A stretch of 64,000 nucleotides of DNA, taken from assembly GCA_030848705.1 (NCBI GenBank), contig CM061235.1:128262228-128326227 (forward strand), given 5' to 3'. The translations under genes were made by a program, and so were the position numbers. Positions 43,946-54,512 of this stretch are shown here, piece after piece. Source of the DNA: Heracleum sosnowskyi (taxonomy: Eukaryota > Streptophyta > Magnoliopsida > Apiales > Apiaceae). The notes below the pieces were generated by a model. The model had not been told where the DNA came from. It was given only the letters and a program-made list of their open reading frames with translations, and did not search any database. Every line of letters begins with the position of its first letter. The first letter of the stretch is position 1.

Positions 43946-46395
43946 GTTTCCTTGGGTCCTGTCTTGTTAGCCTTTGCATTCCCTTTTGTACCATTTTTCA
44001 CTTTGGGCTCAGATTGATTCAAATCAATCTTTACCCTTGGTGTTGATTTCTGAGGGTTGCTCATATTTTCATTCATAGCATGCATAGTTGGAGGAACAAT
44101 CATGTTATTCATGTTCCATGGCATTTGTGGCATGTTAAACATATTCATGTAAGGATTAGGCACAAATGGCATGCTAGCATAAGGATTCTGAAATTGTGCA
44201 TATGGAGCAAACATGTTAGGCATAACAGGCATTGTAGGCATGGAACTGTTCATTGCAGGCTTGGGCATTTTCACATTAGGAGTTTTCTTAACAGATTTGC
44301 AGTTAGTAGACAAATGACTAACACTTCCACAATTAACACATGTCTTTCTAGGAGCATATTTATCAGGTGTGTAATTGTTGTGTTTGTTAATTCCTACTTT
44401 GCCATTCCTGTTATTCTTTTTATTTCCCTTAGCCTCATTATGAACTTTCTCTACCTTGTCTTTCAATTGCTTGTTAGACAAGTGACCTACATTAGCTCTC
44501 TCAACAGGCTTCTCAATTTTCTTTAAAATACTAGACTCACCTTGAACAAAGTTCTTGGTGACAGGACCATACTTGTCATTAAGTCTAGTGAGTTTATCTT
44601 TTCTTTTGTCTGTCAACGAAACAGCCTGATCGGTTGATGGTTCATGTGTCAACGAAACATTGCATTCCGTTGACATATCAACCTTCAACAAATGATCATT
44701 GTTGTTTGTTGACTCTTTTTCTGATTCTAAGGTTTCACCAACATACCCTAGCTTCTCTTTGTTCCTTTCCCATGATTGCTCACAGAAGGATTCCACGCCT
44801 TGAACATTAAATATGTTGGTAGCAACATTCCTGGCATCCTTCCATTTTGCAATCACACTTTGTTCTATCTCAAGTTGTGTTCTAAGAATTTCTTCCCTTT
44901 GTAACACGTTCTCAAGTTCCTTCTTAGCATCCCTACTAACACATCTCATTTTCTCAAATTCAATGAGCTGTGCTTCTAACATTGCATTCCTATCACTTAA
45001 GAGCAGATTGGTCTCTTTTATTCTTGAATTCTCTTTAGTAAGTGATTTAAGAGTAACACGCAAATTATATAATACAGTAGACATTTCATTTACTGCACTG
45101 TCGCATTCCTCTTTAGAAAGCTCAGAAAGATTAGTAATTGTTACCTGGTTGCTTGAGGAACTTGCTTCCTGCTCATGATTGTCAGCCATAAGAGCCAAGT
45201 TGACATACTCAACATCATCATCAGAATCTTCACCATTACCAGCCCAATCATACTCCTGAGACATGAAAGCCTTTTCTTTTTGTTTGAGAAGTTCAAAGTA
45301 TTTCTTTTTATAATCAACAGGCTCAAATTTCCTGTTGCCCTTCTCAACCTTGGGCTTTCTGCAGTCTCCAGCAAAGTGACCAAGCATTCCACAATTGAAA
45401 CATTTTGACTTAGACTTTTCAATCCAGTTTGTTTTGCTAGGTTGAAAGTCTCTTCTTGGTGGCCTTGCTTCTGAGTTTCTTTTGAACTTGAACTTAGAGA
45501 ATTTTCTAGACAGAAAAGCAATGTGTTCATCAATCTCATCTAAGTCCTCCAAGTTGGCTGGTTCTGATTCTTCTTCTTCTGTCATCTTGTCTTTACCCTT
45601 GCTAACATCACTCCTACAACTAGATCGACTAGTTGTGGCCTTTGCAGCTTCTTTATTGTCATCTTCAAGTTGGTTCACTGATGCAATCAATGCAATAGAT
45701 CCACCCTTCTTCTGTACCTTTTCAATTTCTTCATCTTGCTCCATTTCCAGCTCATAAGTCTTCAAGGTTCCATAAAGCCTTTCAAGAGTGTAGTCTTTGT
45801 ACTCTTGAGTGTTTCTGAGAGAAACAGTCATAGGCTTCCATTCTTTTGGAAGAGCTCTAAGAAATTTAAGGTTTGAATCCTTGGTTTGATAGATCCTCCC
45901 ATACAACTTTAATCCATTCAAAAGCTTTTGAAACCTACTGAACGTGTCATTTAGGGTTTCACCAGCTTTAAAATGAAAATGCTCATATTGTTGTATAAGG
46001 AGTTGCATTTTATTTTCCCTGACTTGCTCAGTTCCTTCACAGAGTGTTCTAACAATATCCCATACTTCCTTAGAGGTTGTACAGTTGATAACATTGTCAA
46101 ACATCTCTTGCTCCAAACCATTAAACAGAATGTTCATGGTCCTTTTGTCTTTATGGACTTCTGCAACATCTTCAACAGTCCATTCTGAGACAGGTTTTGG
46201 AATCTCTACATCAGGTGCATCATCTGGCAGTCCAACTCTAGAATCAAGCTTCATGGGAACGTGTGGACCTTTCTCAATGCAGTCTACATACCTCTCATCC
46301 ATAGACATGAGATGTAAATGCATCTTTACTTTCCAGTGAAAGTAATTGTCTTTATCAAGAACTGGTATCTTCACACCTGCATCCTTCTTCACCAT
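43924..46395 (-). CDS. C1 gag polyprotein with two zinc knuckles
   Basis: 823 codons from the ATG at 46393-46395 (MVKKDAGVKIP), 64 bp after the LTR. A copia gag domain (UBN2-type) lies at about 20-215 around DNYFHWKVKM and CEGTEQVRENK. The first CCHC knuckle is CFNCGMLGHFAGDC near 332. A coiled-coil-rich middle covers about 430-560. A second, less usual knuckle CVNCGSVSHLSTNC sits near 684, followed by a Met/Pro/Asn-rich tail. The length is much above the usual copia gag and fits Sireviruses. The frame ends at 43924; pol is open in the -1 frame and overlaps it. Confidence 0.93.
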   Translation of the reverse strand: MVKKDAGVKIPVLDKDNYFHWKVKMHLHLMSMDERYVDCIEKGPHVPMKLDSRVGLPDDAPDVEIPKPVSEWTVEDVAEVHKDKRTMNILFNGLEQEMFDNVINCTTSKEVWDIVRTLCEGTEQVRENKMQLLIQQYEHFHFKAGETLNDTFSRFQKLLNGLKLYGRIYQTKDSNLKFLRALPKEWKPMTVSLRNTQEYKDYTLERLYGTLKTYELEMEQDEEIEKVQKKGGSIALIASVNQLEDDNKEAAKATTSRSSCRSDVSKGKDKMTEEEESEPANLEDLDEIDEHIAFLSRKFSKFKFKRNSEARPPRRDFQPSKTNWIEKSKSKCFNCGMLGHFAGDCRKPKVEKGNRKFEPVDYKKKYFELLKQKEKAFMSQEYDWAGNGEDSDDDVEYVNLALMADNHEQEASSSSNQVTITNLSELSKEECDSAVNEMSTVLYNLRVTLKSLTKENSRIKETNLLLSDRNAMLEAQLIEFEKMRCVSRDAKKELENVLQREEILRTQLEIEQSVIAKWKDARNVATNIFNVQGVESFCEQSWERNKEKLGYVGETLESEKESTNNNDHLLKVDMSTECNVSLTHEPSTDQAVSLTDKRKDKLTRLNDKYGPVTKNFVQGESSILKKIEKPVERANVGHLSNKQLKDKVEKVHNEAKGNKKNNRNGKVGINKHNNYTPDKYAPRKTCVNCGSVSHLSTNCKSVKKTPNVKMPKPAMNSSMPTMPVMPNMFAPYAQFQNPYASMPFVPNPYMNMFNMPQMPWNMNNMIVPPTMHAMNENMSNPQKSTPRVKIDLNQSEPKVKNGTKGNAKANKTGPKETWVPKST

Positions 46396-46443
46396 GGTTT
46401 CTGTTTTTGGTCTTGATCTTTAAACTTCTTGTATGTTAGAAGC

Positions 46444-46457
46444 TCGCTCTGATACCA
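46444..46457 (-). other. C1 primer-binding site
   Basis: Minus-strand TGGTATCAGAGCGA, complementary to initiator Met-tRNA, two bases from the 5' LTR. Confidence 0.92.
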
Positions 46458-46459
46458 AT

Positions 46460-47476
46460 TGTTATTCCCAAATGACCTAACAGAATTGTAGAAGGGGGGG
46501 TTGAATACAATTCTTGATATTTTCTTGAAACTAAACACTTTGTAAAAGTAAACTGAACTGAATAAATAAAAACACAAGATATAAATAATTCAGTTGGATT
46601 GTTTGATGATCCAACTGAAGTGTTTTTATTTCGGAAATAATCTGTGATACAAATGTACACAGCTGCTCAGTTACAATGTTGTAGAGAAGAATGCTCTCAA
46701 AAATAGCTAATACAATCTATTTGTTTTTCTTCTCTTTTTCTAAAGTAACTGCTACACTTGGTTATATAATCCCAAGTTTACAATTCTACATTTGGTTAAA
46801 CTAAAGAATAATAGTAGTAACCATCAGTAGCTTGCTTTTCATTCCTTTTGTCCAATGGTCCTTGGAGATCTTTGCTTTTGTCTTCATGCTCATTATAATC
46901 ATTCCCAAGAGCCTTATTGGAAATTGGAATGTTTCCTTATTTCCAGTAACCACTTTGATGGCTTCCAATGCAAAGTACACTTCCATATCTCCTTTTAGAT
47001 CTGTTCAGTAAACTGTCACTATCACTTTGTCAACTGTTCAAAAAGCAACATTGATTCGTTGATAGCAAGGAGATGTGTTTCGTTGATAGCTTCATTCTTC
47101 ATTCCGTTGATGGTGTTTCCCTCGTTTCGTTGATGGGTAAACTCTATACCGTTGACAGAGTAATCTTCATACCGTTGACATGTCTTCACTTAGGCAGAAT
47201 TACAAGGCATAACATATTTACAATTAACCAACCTATTTTGCCTATCTAGTACATAGTCAACATGACTTAGAAAACCTATCTAAAACATATAATAGAATGC
47301 CTATCATACTGTGAAGTATTGTACAATGCAATTGCTACAACACTCATTTCGTTGATGAGCTTCCTGTCAACGAAACACTGCAAAGCATGCTATTTCGTTG
47401 ACAGCTACAAAATTGACTTTACACAAATTCTACTAAGTGTTTTATGTTTATCATCAAGAACAACATATTCCTAACA
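46460..47476 (-). repeat. C1 5' LTR
   Basis: 1017 bp with two base differences from 34359-35375 (near 46546 and 47141). A minus-strand TATA box (TATATAAC at 46761-46768) and a G7/C7 tract about 35 bp from the LTR end are present. Confidence 0.97.
46761..46768 (-). promoter_or_regulatory. C1 LTR TATA box
   Basis: TATATAAC on the minus strand, about 300 bp upstream of the end of the 5' LTR and directed toward gag. The same box is in the 3' LTR at about 34660-34667. Confidence 0.6.
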
Positions 47477-47481
47477 CTGTA

Positions 47482-48998
47482 TGTATATGATACATGCTTC
47501 CGGAACTGTATATGATGCAGTGGCGGCAGAGACTATAAGATATGATCTGAGATTCTGAAATCGATGATTTTTGAATAGCACTAGTCTTCAACTCGACCCC
47601 AGCCAGGGGCTGCCGCCCCTTGGACCCTGCCGGGGGGCTGCCGCCCCCTGACCCCCGCCCGGGGGCCGCCGCCCCCGGACCCCCGCATTATTATTTTTGT
47701 GTTAGTAATTGTGTATTTGAGCATGGTGCTGGTTATGGCCTTAAGACCCGTAGTTTAATGGTTTATGATTTTGGTTTTATAAATACGACTTGCATGTCGT
47801 TTTCTTCACTCTTGTAATTGTTTAACCTCGAATGTAAGTACATTAGTATAGGTTGGATTCAATTGTTCAATGTAATGTACTTGAAGATTGAAGGACGATC
47901 CAAGAGGAGGTGCATTCAAGGGAACAAGGAGAATGAAGACATGTAATTGTATTTATGTTTTTCCACCATAGATTGACCTTGATCCTTTCATTAGCTTGAA
48001 AGGATCATATAGGATAAAGGCCATAACCAAGCACGTTTACATACTGCACTTTACATATTGATGTATGATTGCATGTGTAGGATACAATGTGATGCATGCT
48101 TTAATTAGATTAATCATGTATTAATGTATGTTTTAGATACATCACCCATGCCATGCCTGCTAAACAAGATAAAATCTGTAACGATTCAAGATTTTAAAAT
48201 TGAACAAAACGAACATGAGATTCCTGTGTTTATGAAACACAGAAATAAGTGTGAATTTTCAATTTTTTGATATGGGGCGATTTTGCCAAAAATACAAGCA
48301 GCGCTTGTAAGAAAGGTGGATTTTAAGTGAGACCACTGTGACTCCTCCGCTGGACTGGAAATCAAAACATTGATGAATTTTGAATTGAAGTACTTAGTTC
48401 AAGGAAAAATTGGGAATCTCTTGATGATGGGATCATGGTCGTTTTAATAATAAAATCCCTAAATTTAAAATATTAAGTCACTTAGATGCCTTCCAATGGG
48501 CAACACTTGTCAAGACCTAGATCGAGAAATAGTGGGTTCGCCAAAGCGAAGCACTCCAATCTATCGTGGTAAGGCGTGATGAAGTAAATGTGATACTTAT
48601 CTGTTAGACCATTGGGTTAGACTTAACTAAGTTACCACAATAGGATTGTGAACTTAGAGGCATGGAGTTTGGTAAGATTTATTGGATAAATATGTACAAT
48701 TGTTGTTCTACCAAACTATCCAAGAGTTATATAAGATATAATTGACAAAAGTTGTCTACCTAAATAATTGTGTTTTTGGAATAAAGCCAAAGCTGACCTT
48801 AAGCATGATGAAATATGGATCTTGGCTCGCTAGAAAGGTTTAAAGAAACTTTTCCGAATTGATAGATAGGGCTATTAATTTGATAAAAATAGTGGGTGAT
48901 ATATATTATGAATATATATATGAATAATCACTTGAACATTATCTATTAAATCCGCAGACTAACTTATTTTATGCATTTTTTAACATTGTAGATATTTA
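47482..48998 (+). other. C2 5' leader continued after the C1 insertion
   Basis: No coding frame. It contains the GC-rich hairpin array at 47594-47686 and then AT-rich sequence with scattered ATGs up to the gag start. Together with 33576-34358 it makes an unusually long leader. Confidence 0.7.
47594..47686. repeat. Three GC-rich hairpin units in the C2 leader
   Basis: Three units of about 28 nt each contain a self-complementary core such as GGGGCTGCCGCCCC or GGGGGCCGCCGCCCCC, separated by TTGGACCCTGCC-like linkers. The surroundings are AT-rich, so the block stands out. The short frame across it is a composition effect. Confidence 0.8.
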
Positions 48999-50315
48999 AT
49001 GGCAAATAACTCAAATAACTTCTCTGTACGATCAGTCCTTGAGAAGGACAAGCTGACAGGAACAAACTTCCTCGACTGGCAAAGGAATTTGAGGATTGTC
49101 CTCAGGCAAGAGCGAAAGCTCCATGTCATTGATATTCCTCGCCCTGAACCTCTGCCTGAAGGTGCATCGGTTGCTCAACAGAATGTTTATCAGAAACATA
49201 TCGATGATGACACAGATGTTACATGTCTTATGCTTGCGACTATGAGTCCCGAGCTTCAGAAACAACATGAGAATATGGATGCTTATGTGATGATTGAGCA
49301 CCTTAAACGTATGTTTGAAGGACAGGCTCGTCAGGAGAGGTTTGATACAAGCAAAGCCTTGTATGCCTGCAAACAGGGTGATCGTGATCCAGTTGCACCG
49401 CATGTTCTAAAGATGATTGGATATATGGAGTACCTTGCTACTCTGGGTTCAACCATCGGTACGGAAACCCAGATAGATCTAATCTTGCAATCTTTGAACA
49501 GCATCTATGCTCAGTTTGTAATGAATTACATCATGAATGAGATAGACAAGACACCTACCGAATTTTTGGCAATGTTGAAAACTGCTGAGACCAATATTCA
49601 GAAGGCATCCCCTAACTCCATTATGATGGTCAATAAAGGGAATGCCAAAGAACAGGGTAAAAGGAAAGGCAAGAAGAAGATTGGATCTAAATCTGCTAAT
49701 CCAAAACCTGCTTTTAAAAAGGCTTTGAAGCCTACAGGAGTTGTTACAAAAGGTGTTGCAAAGGGTGATTGTCACTATTGCAAGAAACCTGGTCATTGGA
49801 GGAGAAAATGTCAAGCTTACTTGGAGGATTTGAAGAAAATGAAGTCTGTAAAGATTTCAGATTCAGGTATTTATGTTATAGAAGTCAATTTGTCTACTTC
49901 TACATCATGGGTATTAGATACTGGATGTGGTTCTCACATTTGTATAAATGTGCAGGAACTTCGAAGAAGTAGGACTTTGGCGAAAGGAGAAGTCGACCTA
50001 CGCGTTGGCAATGGAGCAAATGTTGCTGCTTTGGCTGTAGGGACTTATAATTTATCATTGCCCACAGGGCTTATTTTAGAACTTGAGAACTGTTTTTACG
50101 TGCCTGCGATTTGCATAAACATTATTTCTGTTTCTTGTTTGGACAAGAAAGGTTTTTCCTTTACAATTCAGAACAATAGTTGTTACTTTGGTTTGAATAA
50201 TGTTATCTATGGGGTTGCACGTTTATTTAATGGTTTATATGTTCTAGATCTTGATACTCCTGTCTATAATGTAAATAATAAATGTATTAAGGCTAATGAC
50301 TCAAATCAAACATAA
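48999..50315 (+). CDS. C2 gag and protease
   Basis: 438 codons. ATG at 48999 (MANNSNNFSV). The copia gag domain covers about 15-200 (LTGTNFLDWQRNLRIVL), then a basic Lys-rich stretch, the zinc knuckle CHYCKKPGHWRRKC near 257, and protease with LDTGCGSHIC near 305. The frame ends shortly after protease. Sequence then resumes in another frame, and the His part of the pre-integrase zinc region (the usual WH..LGH) is largely missing, pointing to a small deletion at about 50305-50320 rather than programmed recoding. Confidence 0.92.
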   Translation: MANNSNNFSVRSVLEKDKLTGTNFLDWQRNLRIVLRQERKLHVIDIPRPEPLPEGASVAQQNVYQKHIDDDTDVTCLMLATMSPELQKQHENMDAYVMIEHLKRMFEGQARQERFDTSKALYACKQGDRDPVAPHVLKMIGYMEYLATLGSTIGTETQIDLILQSLNSIYAQFVMNYIMNEIDKTPTEFLAMLKTAETNIQKASPNSIMMVNKGNAKEQGKRKGKKKIGSKSANPKPAFKKALKPTGVVTKGVAKGDCHYCKKPGHWRRKCQAYLEDLKKMKSVKISDSGIYVIEVNLSTSTSWVLDTGCGSHICINVQELRRSRTLAKGEVDLRVGNGANVAALAVGTYNLSLPTGLILELENCFYVPAICINIISVSCLDKKGFSFTIQNNSCYFGLNNVIYGVARLFNGLYVLDLDTPVYNVNNKCIKANDSNQT

Positions 50316-50362
50316 GCCATATAAATGAGAAACACATTTCCAAGTTACATAAGGATGGATAC

Positions 50363-52957
50363 TTGGATAAGTTTGATTTTGAATCATACGAAGAATGCGA
50401 ACCTTGTCTCATTGGAAAAATGACTAAAGCTCCTTTTACCGGAATTGGTGAAAGGGCCACCGAACGATTAGAGCTTATACATAGTGATGTATGTGGTCCA
50501 ATACGTACGATGGCAAGAGGTGTTTTTTACTACTTCATAACCTTTACTGATGATTTTAGTAGATACGGATATGTGTATCTTTTGAAGAACAAGTCCGAAT
50601 CATTTGAAAAATTCAAAGAGTACAAGGCAGAAGTGGAAAAGCAAATAGGCGGAAGTATTAAAACCCTACGATCTGATCGTGGAGGTGAGTACCTAAGCTT
50701 AGAATTTAAGAATTTCTTAAAGGATTGTGGTATTGTATCACAACTCACACCTCCTGGAACACCACAGTGGAATGGTGTATCTGAAAGGAGAAATCGTACC
50801 TTGTTGGACATGGTGCGATCGATGATGAGTCTAGCGGATCTTCCAATTAGTTTCTGGGGCTATGCCCTAGAGACGGCTGCACAAACACTAAACCGAGTTC
50901 CTTCAAAAACGGTTCAAAAGACTCCATATGAGATATGGACTGAGAAACGTCATAGCGTGTCATTTATGAAAATTTGGGGATGCGAAGCGTTTGTGAAACG
51001 TTTAACCTCAGACAAGCTAGGACCAAAATCAGATAAATGTAATTTTGTGGGATATCCAAATGAAACCAAAGGGTATTACTTCTATAATCCTTCAGAGAAC
51101 AAAGTGTTTGTTGCTCGAACAACTGTGTTTCTTGAAAGAGAATTACTTTCTAAGAAAAATAGTGGGAGGACAATAGATCTTGATGAGGATCGAGAACCAC
51201 AGATTAACGTTGAACCAGAGTTGGAACATGAGCAGAATGTGACTGAAAATGTTGAGGACAACATTGCTCAAGAAACACAGGTCGTTCGTAGATCTAGTAG
51301 GATTCGTCATGAGCCAGAGAGATATTATGGATTTCTGCTGACTCAAAATGGCGATGTAATGCTTGTAGAAAATGATGAGCCTCTTACCTACAAAGATGCT
51401 ATGAATAGTCCAGATTCTGAGAGATGGCTGGAGGCCATGAAATCTGAGATGGATTCCATGTGTGAAAACAAAGTATGTACTTTGGTTAAACCACCTGAAG
51501 GGGTAAAACCCATCGAGTGCAAGTGGGTTTTCAAGAATAAAACTGACATGGATGGTAATTTACAGACCTACAAAGCTAGAATAGTGGCGAAAGGTTTCAA
51601 GCAAATTCATGGTATTGACTATGATGAAACTTTCTCACCGGTGGCTATGGTCAAATCCATCAGGATTTTGCTTGCAATAGCAGCTTATTATGACTATGAA
51701 ATCTGGCAAATGGATGTCAAGACTTCTTTCTTAAATGGGAGCTTAGAAGAGGATGTGTACATGACACAACCTGAGGGTTTTGTCGATCCAAAATTTGCTA
51801 GGATGGTCTGTGATTTACTACGATCCATTTATGGGTTGAAGCAGGCCTCGAGGAGATGGAACATTCGTTTTGATGAAACAGTCAAAGAGTTTGGTTTCAT
51901 AAAAAATGAGGATGAACCGTGTGTTTACAAGAAGGTTAGTGGGAGCCATGTGGCATTCCTAGTATTATATGTAGATGACATATTTCTAATAGGGAATGAC
52001 ATTACTTCTCTACAGGCTGTGAAGACTTGGTTGGGAAATAATTTCTCGATGAAAGACTTAGGCGATGCTTCCTACATATTAGGGATCAGGATCTATAGAG
52101 ATAGACCCAGAAGATTGATCGGCTTAAGTCAAAGTACATACATTGACAAGATATTGCATCGTTTCGGGATGCAAGAGGCTAAAAGGGGCTACGTCCCAAT
52201 GTCTCATGGGATAATGATCTCAAAAGAAAACTGTCCTAAATCATCAGATGAGAAGGACCGTATGAATAAAGTACCATATGCTTCGGCAATTGGTTCTATA
52301 ATGTATGCAATGATATGTACTCGTCTCGATGTCTCGTATGCTTTGAGCATGACGAGTAGATACCAGTCTAATCCAGGTGAAAGTGACTGGACAGCTGTCA
52401 AGAACATTCTTAAGTACCTTAAGAGGACTAAAGATTCTTTCTGGATATATGGAGGAGATGAGAAACTAGTTGTAAGAGGTTACACTGATGCTAGTTTCCA
52501 GACAGATAGGGACGACACTGTGTCTCAGTCTGGATTTGTGTTTTGCCTAAATGGAGGTGCTGTAAGCTGGAAGAGTTCAAAGAAAGAAACAGTAGCTGAT
52601 TCTTCAATGGAAGCTGAGTATATTGCAGCCAGTGAAGCAGCCAAAGAGGATGTTTGGATTCGGAATTTTATTACGGGACTTGGAGTGGTTCCATCGATCG
52701 CAGACCCAGTTGATCTATATTGCGATAATAATGGAGCCATTGCGCAGGCTAAGGAACCAAGATCCCATTCCAAGGCAAAACATATACTTAGGAGATATCA
52801 CCTTCTTAGAGGAATAAATAATAGAGGGGATATACATATATGTAAAGTGCATACTAATGATAACGTTGCGGACCCACTGACTAAGGCTTTGTCGCAGCAG
52901 AAGCACGAATGTCACACTAGTTCCATGGGTATTAGATACATGGGTGATTGGCTCTAG
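50363..52957 (+). pseudogene. C2 integrase, reverse transcriptase and RNase H (separated from gag)
   Basis: 864 codons open, beginning inside the pre-integrase region (CEPCLIGKMTKAPF). Integrase D-D-E: LIHSDVCGP near 38, LRSDRGGEY near 103, VSERRNR near 138. RT has IWQMDVKTSFLNG near 450 and YVDDIFLIG near 536. RNase H has TDASFQTD near 708, EAEYIAASEA near 750 and NVADPLTKAL near 840. It ends at GDWL just before the polypurine tract. Catalytic residues are present, but the frame is not connected to gag, so this copy probably cannot make its own polyprotein. Confidence 0.9.
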
Positions 52958-52960
52958 TGC

Positions 52961-52971
52961 AAGTGGGAGAT
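52961..52971 (+). other. C2 polypurine tract
   Basis: AAGTGGGAGAT lies directly before the 3' LTR (TGTTAGTG at 52972). Confidence 0.9.
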
Positions 52972-54507
52972 TGTTAGTGTTAGTGCCCTAGAGACAATAC
53001 AATTGTACTTCTGGGAAACACTATTTTGTTATTTAATAATGATTATGTTCTATTGATTATTCGACAACAATTATTATGTCTTTATTTACTGTGATATTAA
53101 TGTTAGAGTAATAAATGTCCTTGGAGTATCGAACACGTATTCTATATCTTTAAGTATGTGACTTAAAAATGAGATTATATGAATAGTGTTTATATTCCTA
53201 AAATATCCCTAATTAAGCATTATGAATTGGGACAATTATGATGCATAAAGATTAGTATGATCGTTGACTAAATGACCACATCTCATTGGTCATAGGTATA
53301 GTGATACTAAAGTCAAGAACATAGGTGCATGTAATATTCTACATGGCACCAGATTGACCCACATTGAGATTCTACATGGTAATAAAGTCATTAGAATAGC
53401 TCACAGTGATAATGGTGTAATGATCCTTAGACTTGAGATCATTATATTTCTATACGAGGATTAATATACTTTGATTACATTAAAAGTTACCTTTAACCGG
53501 GTGATGATAAAAGTCGACATCGGGTATATTATGAGTCGTATGAGAAATATGAATGATAGATATAGGATTTAACCCTCCTATTATTAGGAGAGATATTATT
53601 GGCCTCTTGATTGAGTGAGACTATGAAAATGCATGGCCATGCTCAAATATTTATTTGTTTTAATAGTCTACTCATTGATCAAGGAAACCTGGATTAAACG
53701 TTGAAGAGGATGACTAATAACATGGCTCGAGTTTAATCTATAATATTTGGTTAAAGGGATTATATTACACGGAAACATTAGTCACGAAAGGTTTAATTGG
53801 ATCACCAATTATTATTATTACTTGGGTAGCAATGATGTATTATTAGATACCGCTCATTATTTATAATTTTATTATGAGATATTAAAATTATTGCCAACGT
53901 AATAATAACCTAAAGGGTTACACATAAAGAACGTTTTAGATGGAGCATTAATTAAATTTCGAATTTAATTTAATTGAATTATTATTATTATTGAATTATT
54001 GGATTAATTAAGTAGGACTTGATTAATTATATAATAATTCGAATATAATAAATAATACTACTAATAATCAGATTGGGTTTTGGAAGCCCAATCAGATTAG
54101 GTAAAGACCCAAAAATTCTCTCCACATAAATACATTATGATGTATTGTTTTAGGTTTAGTGACAAAATTCGTTTTCACACAAAAACCCTAGCAGCTCTGC
54201 ATATTAGAGAGGCTAGAGACAGAGAGAGAAAGTTTTCGAGGGCGTTTTTTTGGCTAGTACCAACTCCGTGATCGTTGGACGATCGAGCGTTCGTGTGGAC
54301 TACTTTGGTGACGCAGATCTTGAACAAGGGCTGCGTGGTGGTTACAACAAGGACCTCCATCTTTCTGAATATTATAAGCTCAATTAAGGTATGATTTCGT
54401 TTTTCCATAATCATCCATGTCTTGTACACGGATCCTAGGGTTAGGGTTTTGGATTTTTATTGTTTTTACGACTATTTTCACTGCGATTGATGCCTCGAAA
54501 TCCAACA
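52972..54507 (+). repeat. C2 3' LTR
   Basis: 1536 bp. It differs from the 5' LTR by about 33 substitutions and a 5-bp insertion (an extra TTTAA near 53968). Ends CCAACA, followed by GTATA. Confidence 0.95.
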
Positions 54508-54512
54508 GTATA

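Larger units (their letters stand above)
34359..47476 (-). mobile_element. Copia element C1 (Sirevirus-like, minus), very young, 13.1 kb
   Basis: Two 1017-bp LTRs (34359-35375 and 46460-47476) differ at only two positions that I can find. They are flanked by a perfect target duplication CTGTA (34354-34358, 47477-47481). Order on the minus strand: 5' LTR, Met-tRNA primer site, gag (46395-43924), pol (43945-40574), a 545-bp spacer, a 1488-codon ORF (40028-35562), polypurine tract, 3' LTR. All three frames are open. A large extra ORF after pol, a long gag, and pol sequence like SIRE support a Sirevirus assignment. Confidence 0.97.
32045..54507 (+). mobile_element. Copia element C2 (plus), containing C1 and a solo LTR
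   Basis: LTRs are 32045-33575 (1531 bp) and 52972-54507 (1536 bp), both TGTTAGTG...CCAACA or CCCAACA. The target duplication is CTATA (32040-32044) and GTATA (54508-54512), with one mismatch. The other C3 LTR shows that the original site was GTATA. The Met-tRNA primer site TGGTATCAGAGC starts at 33577 and the polypurine tract AAGTGGGAGAT ends at 52971. I count about 33 substitutions between LTRs (about 2.2%). Without insertions it is about 8.8 kb, with a leader of roughly 2 kb. The long LTRs and RNase H region resemble the Angela/Tork group; that lineage call is tentative. Confidence 0.95.

Noticed and set aside
43904..43960. A classical -1 slippery heptamer at the C1 gag-pol overlap
   Set aside because: I read the overlap in the gag frame and found no X XXY YYZ sequence; the -1 relation is real but the mechanism is not shown.
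47620..47817. A 65-codon Pro/Gly/Ala-rich frame
   Set aside because: It starts in the GC-rich hairpin array and its composition follows the DNA repeat.
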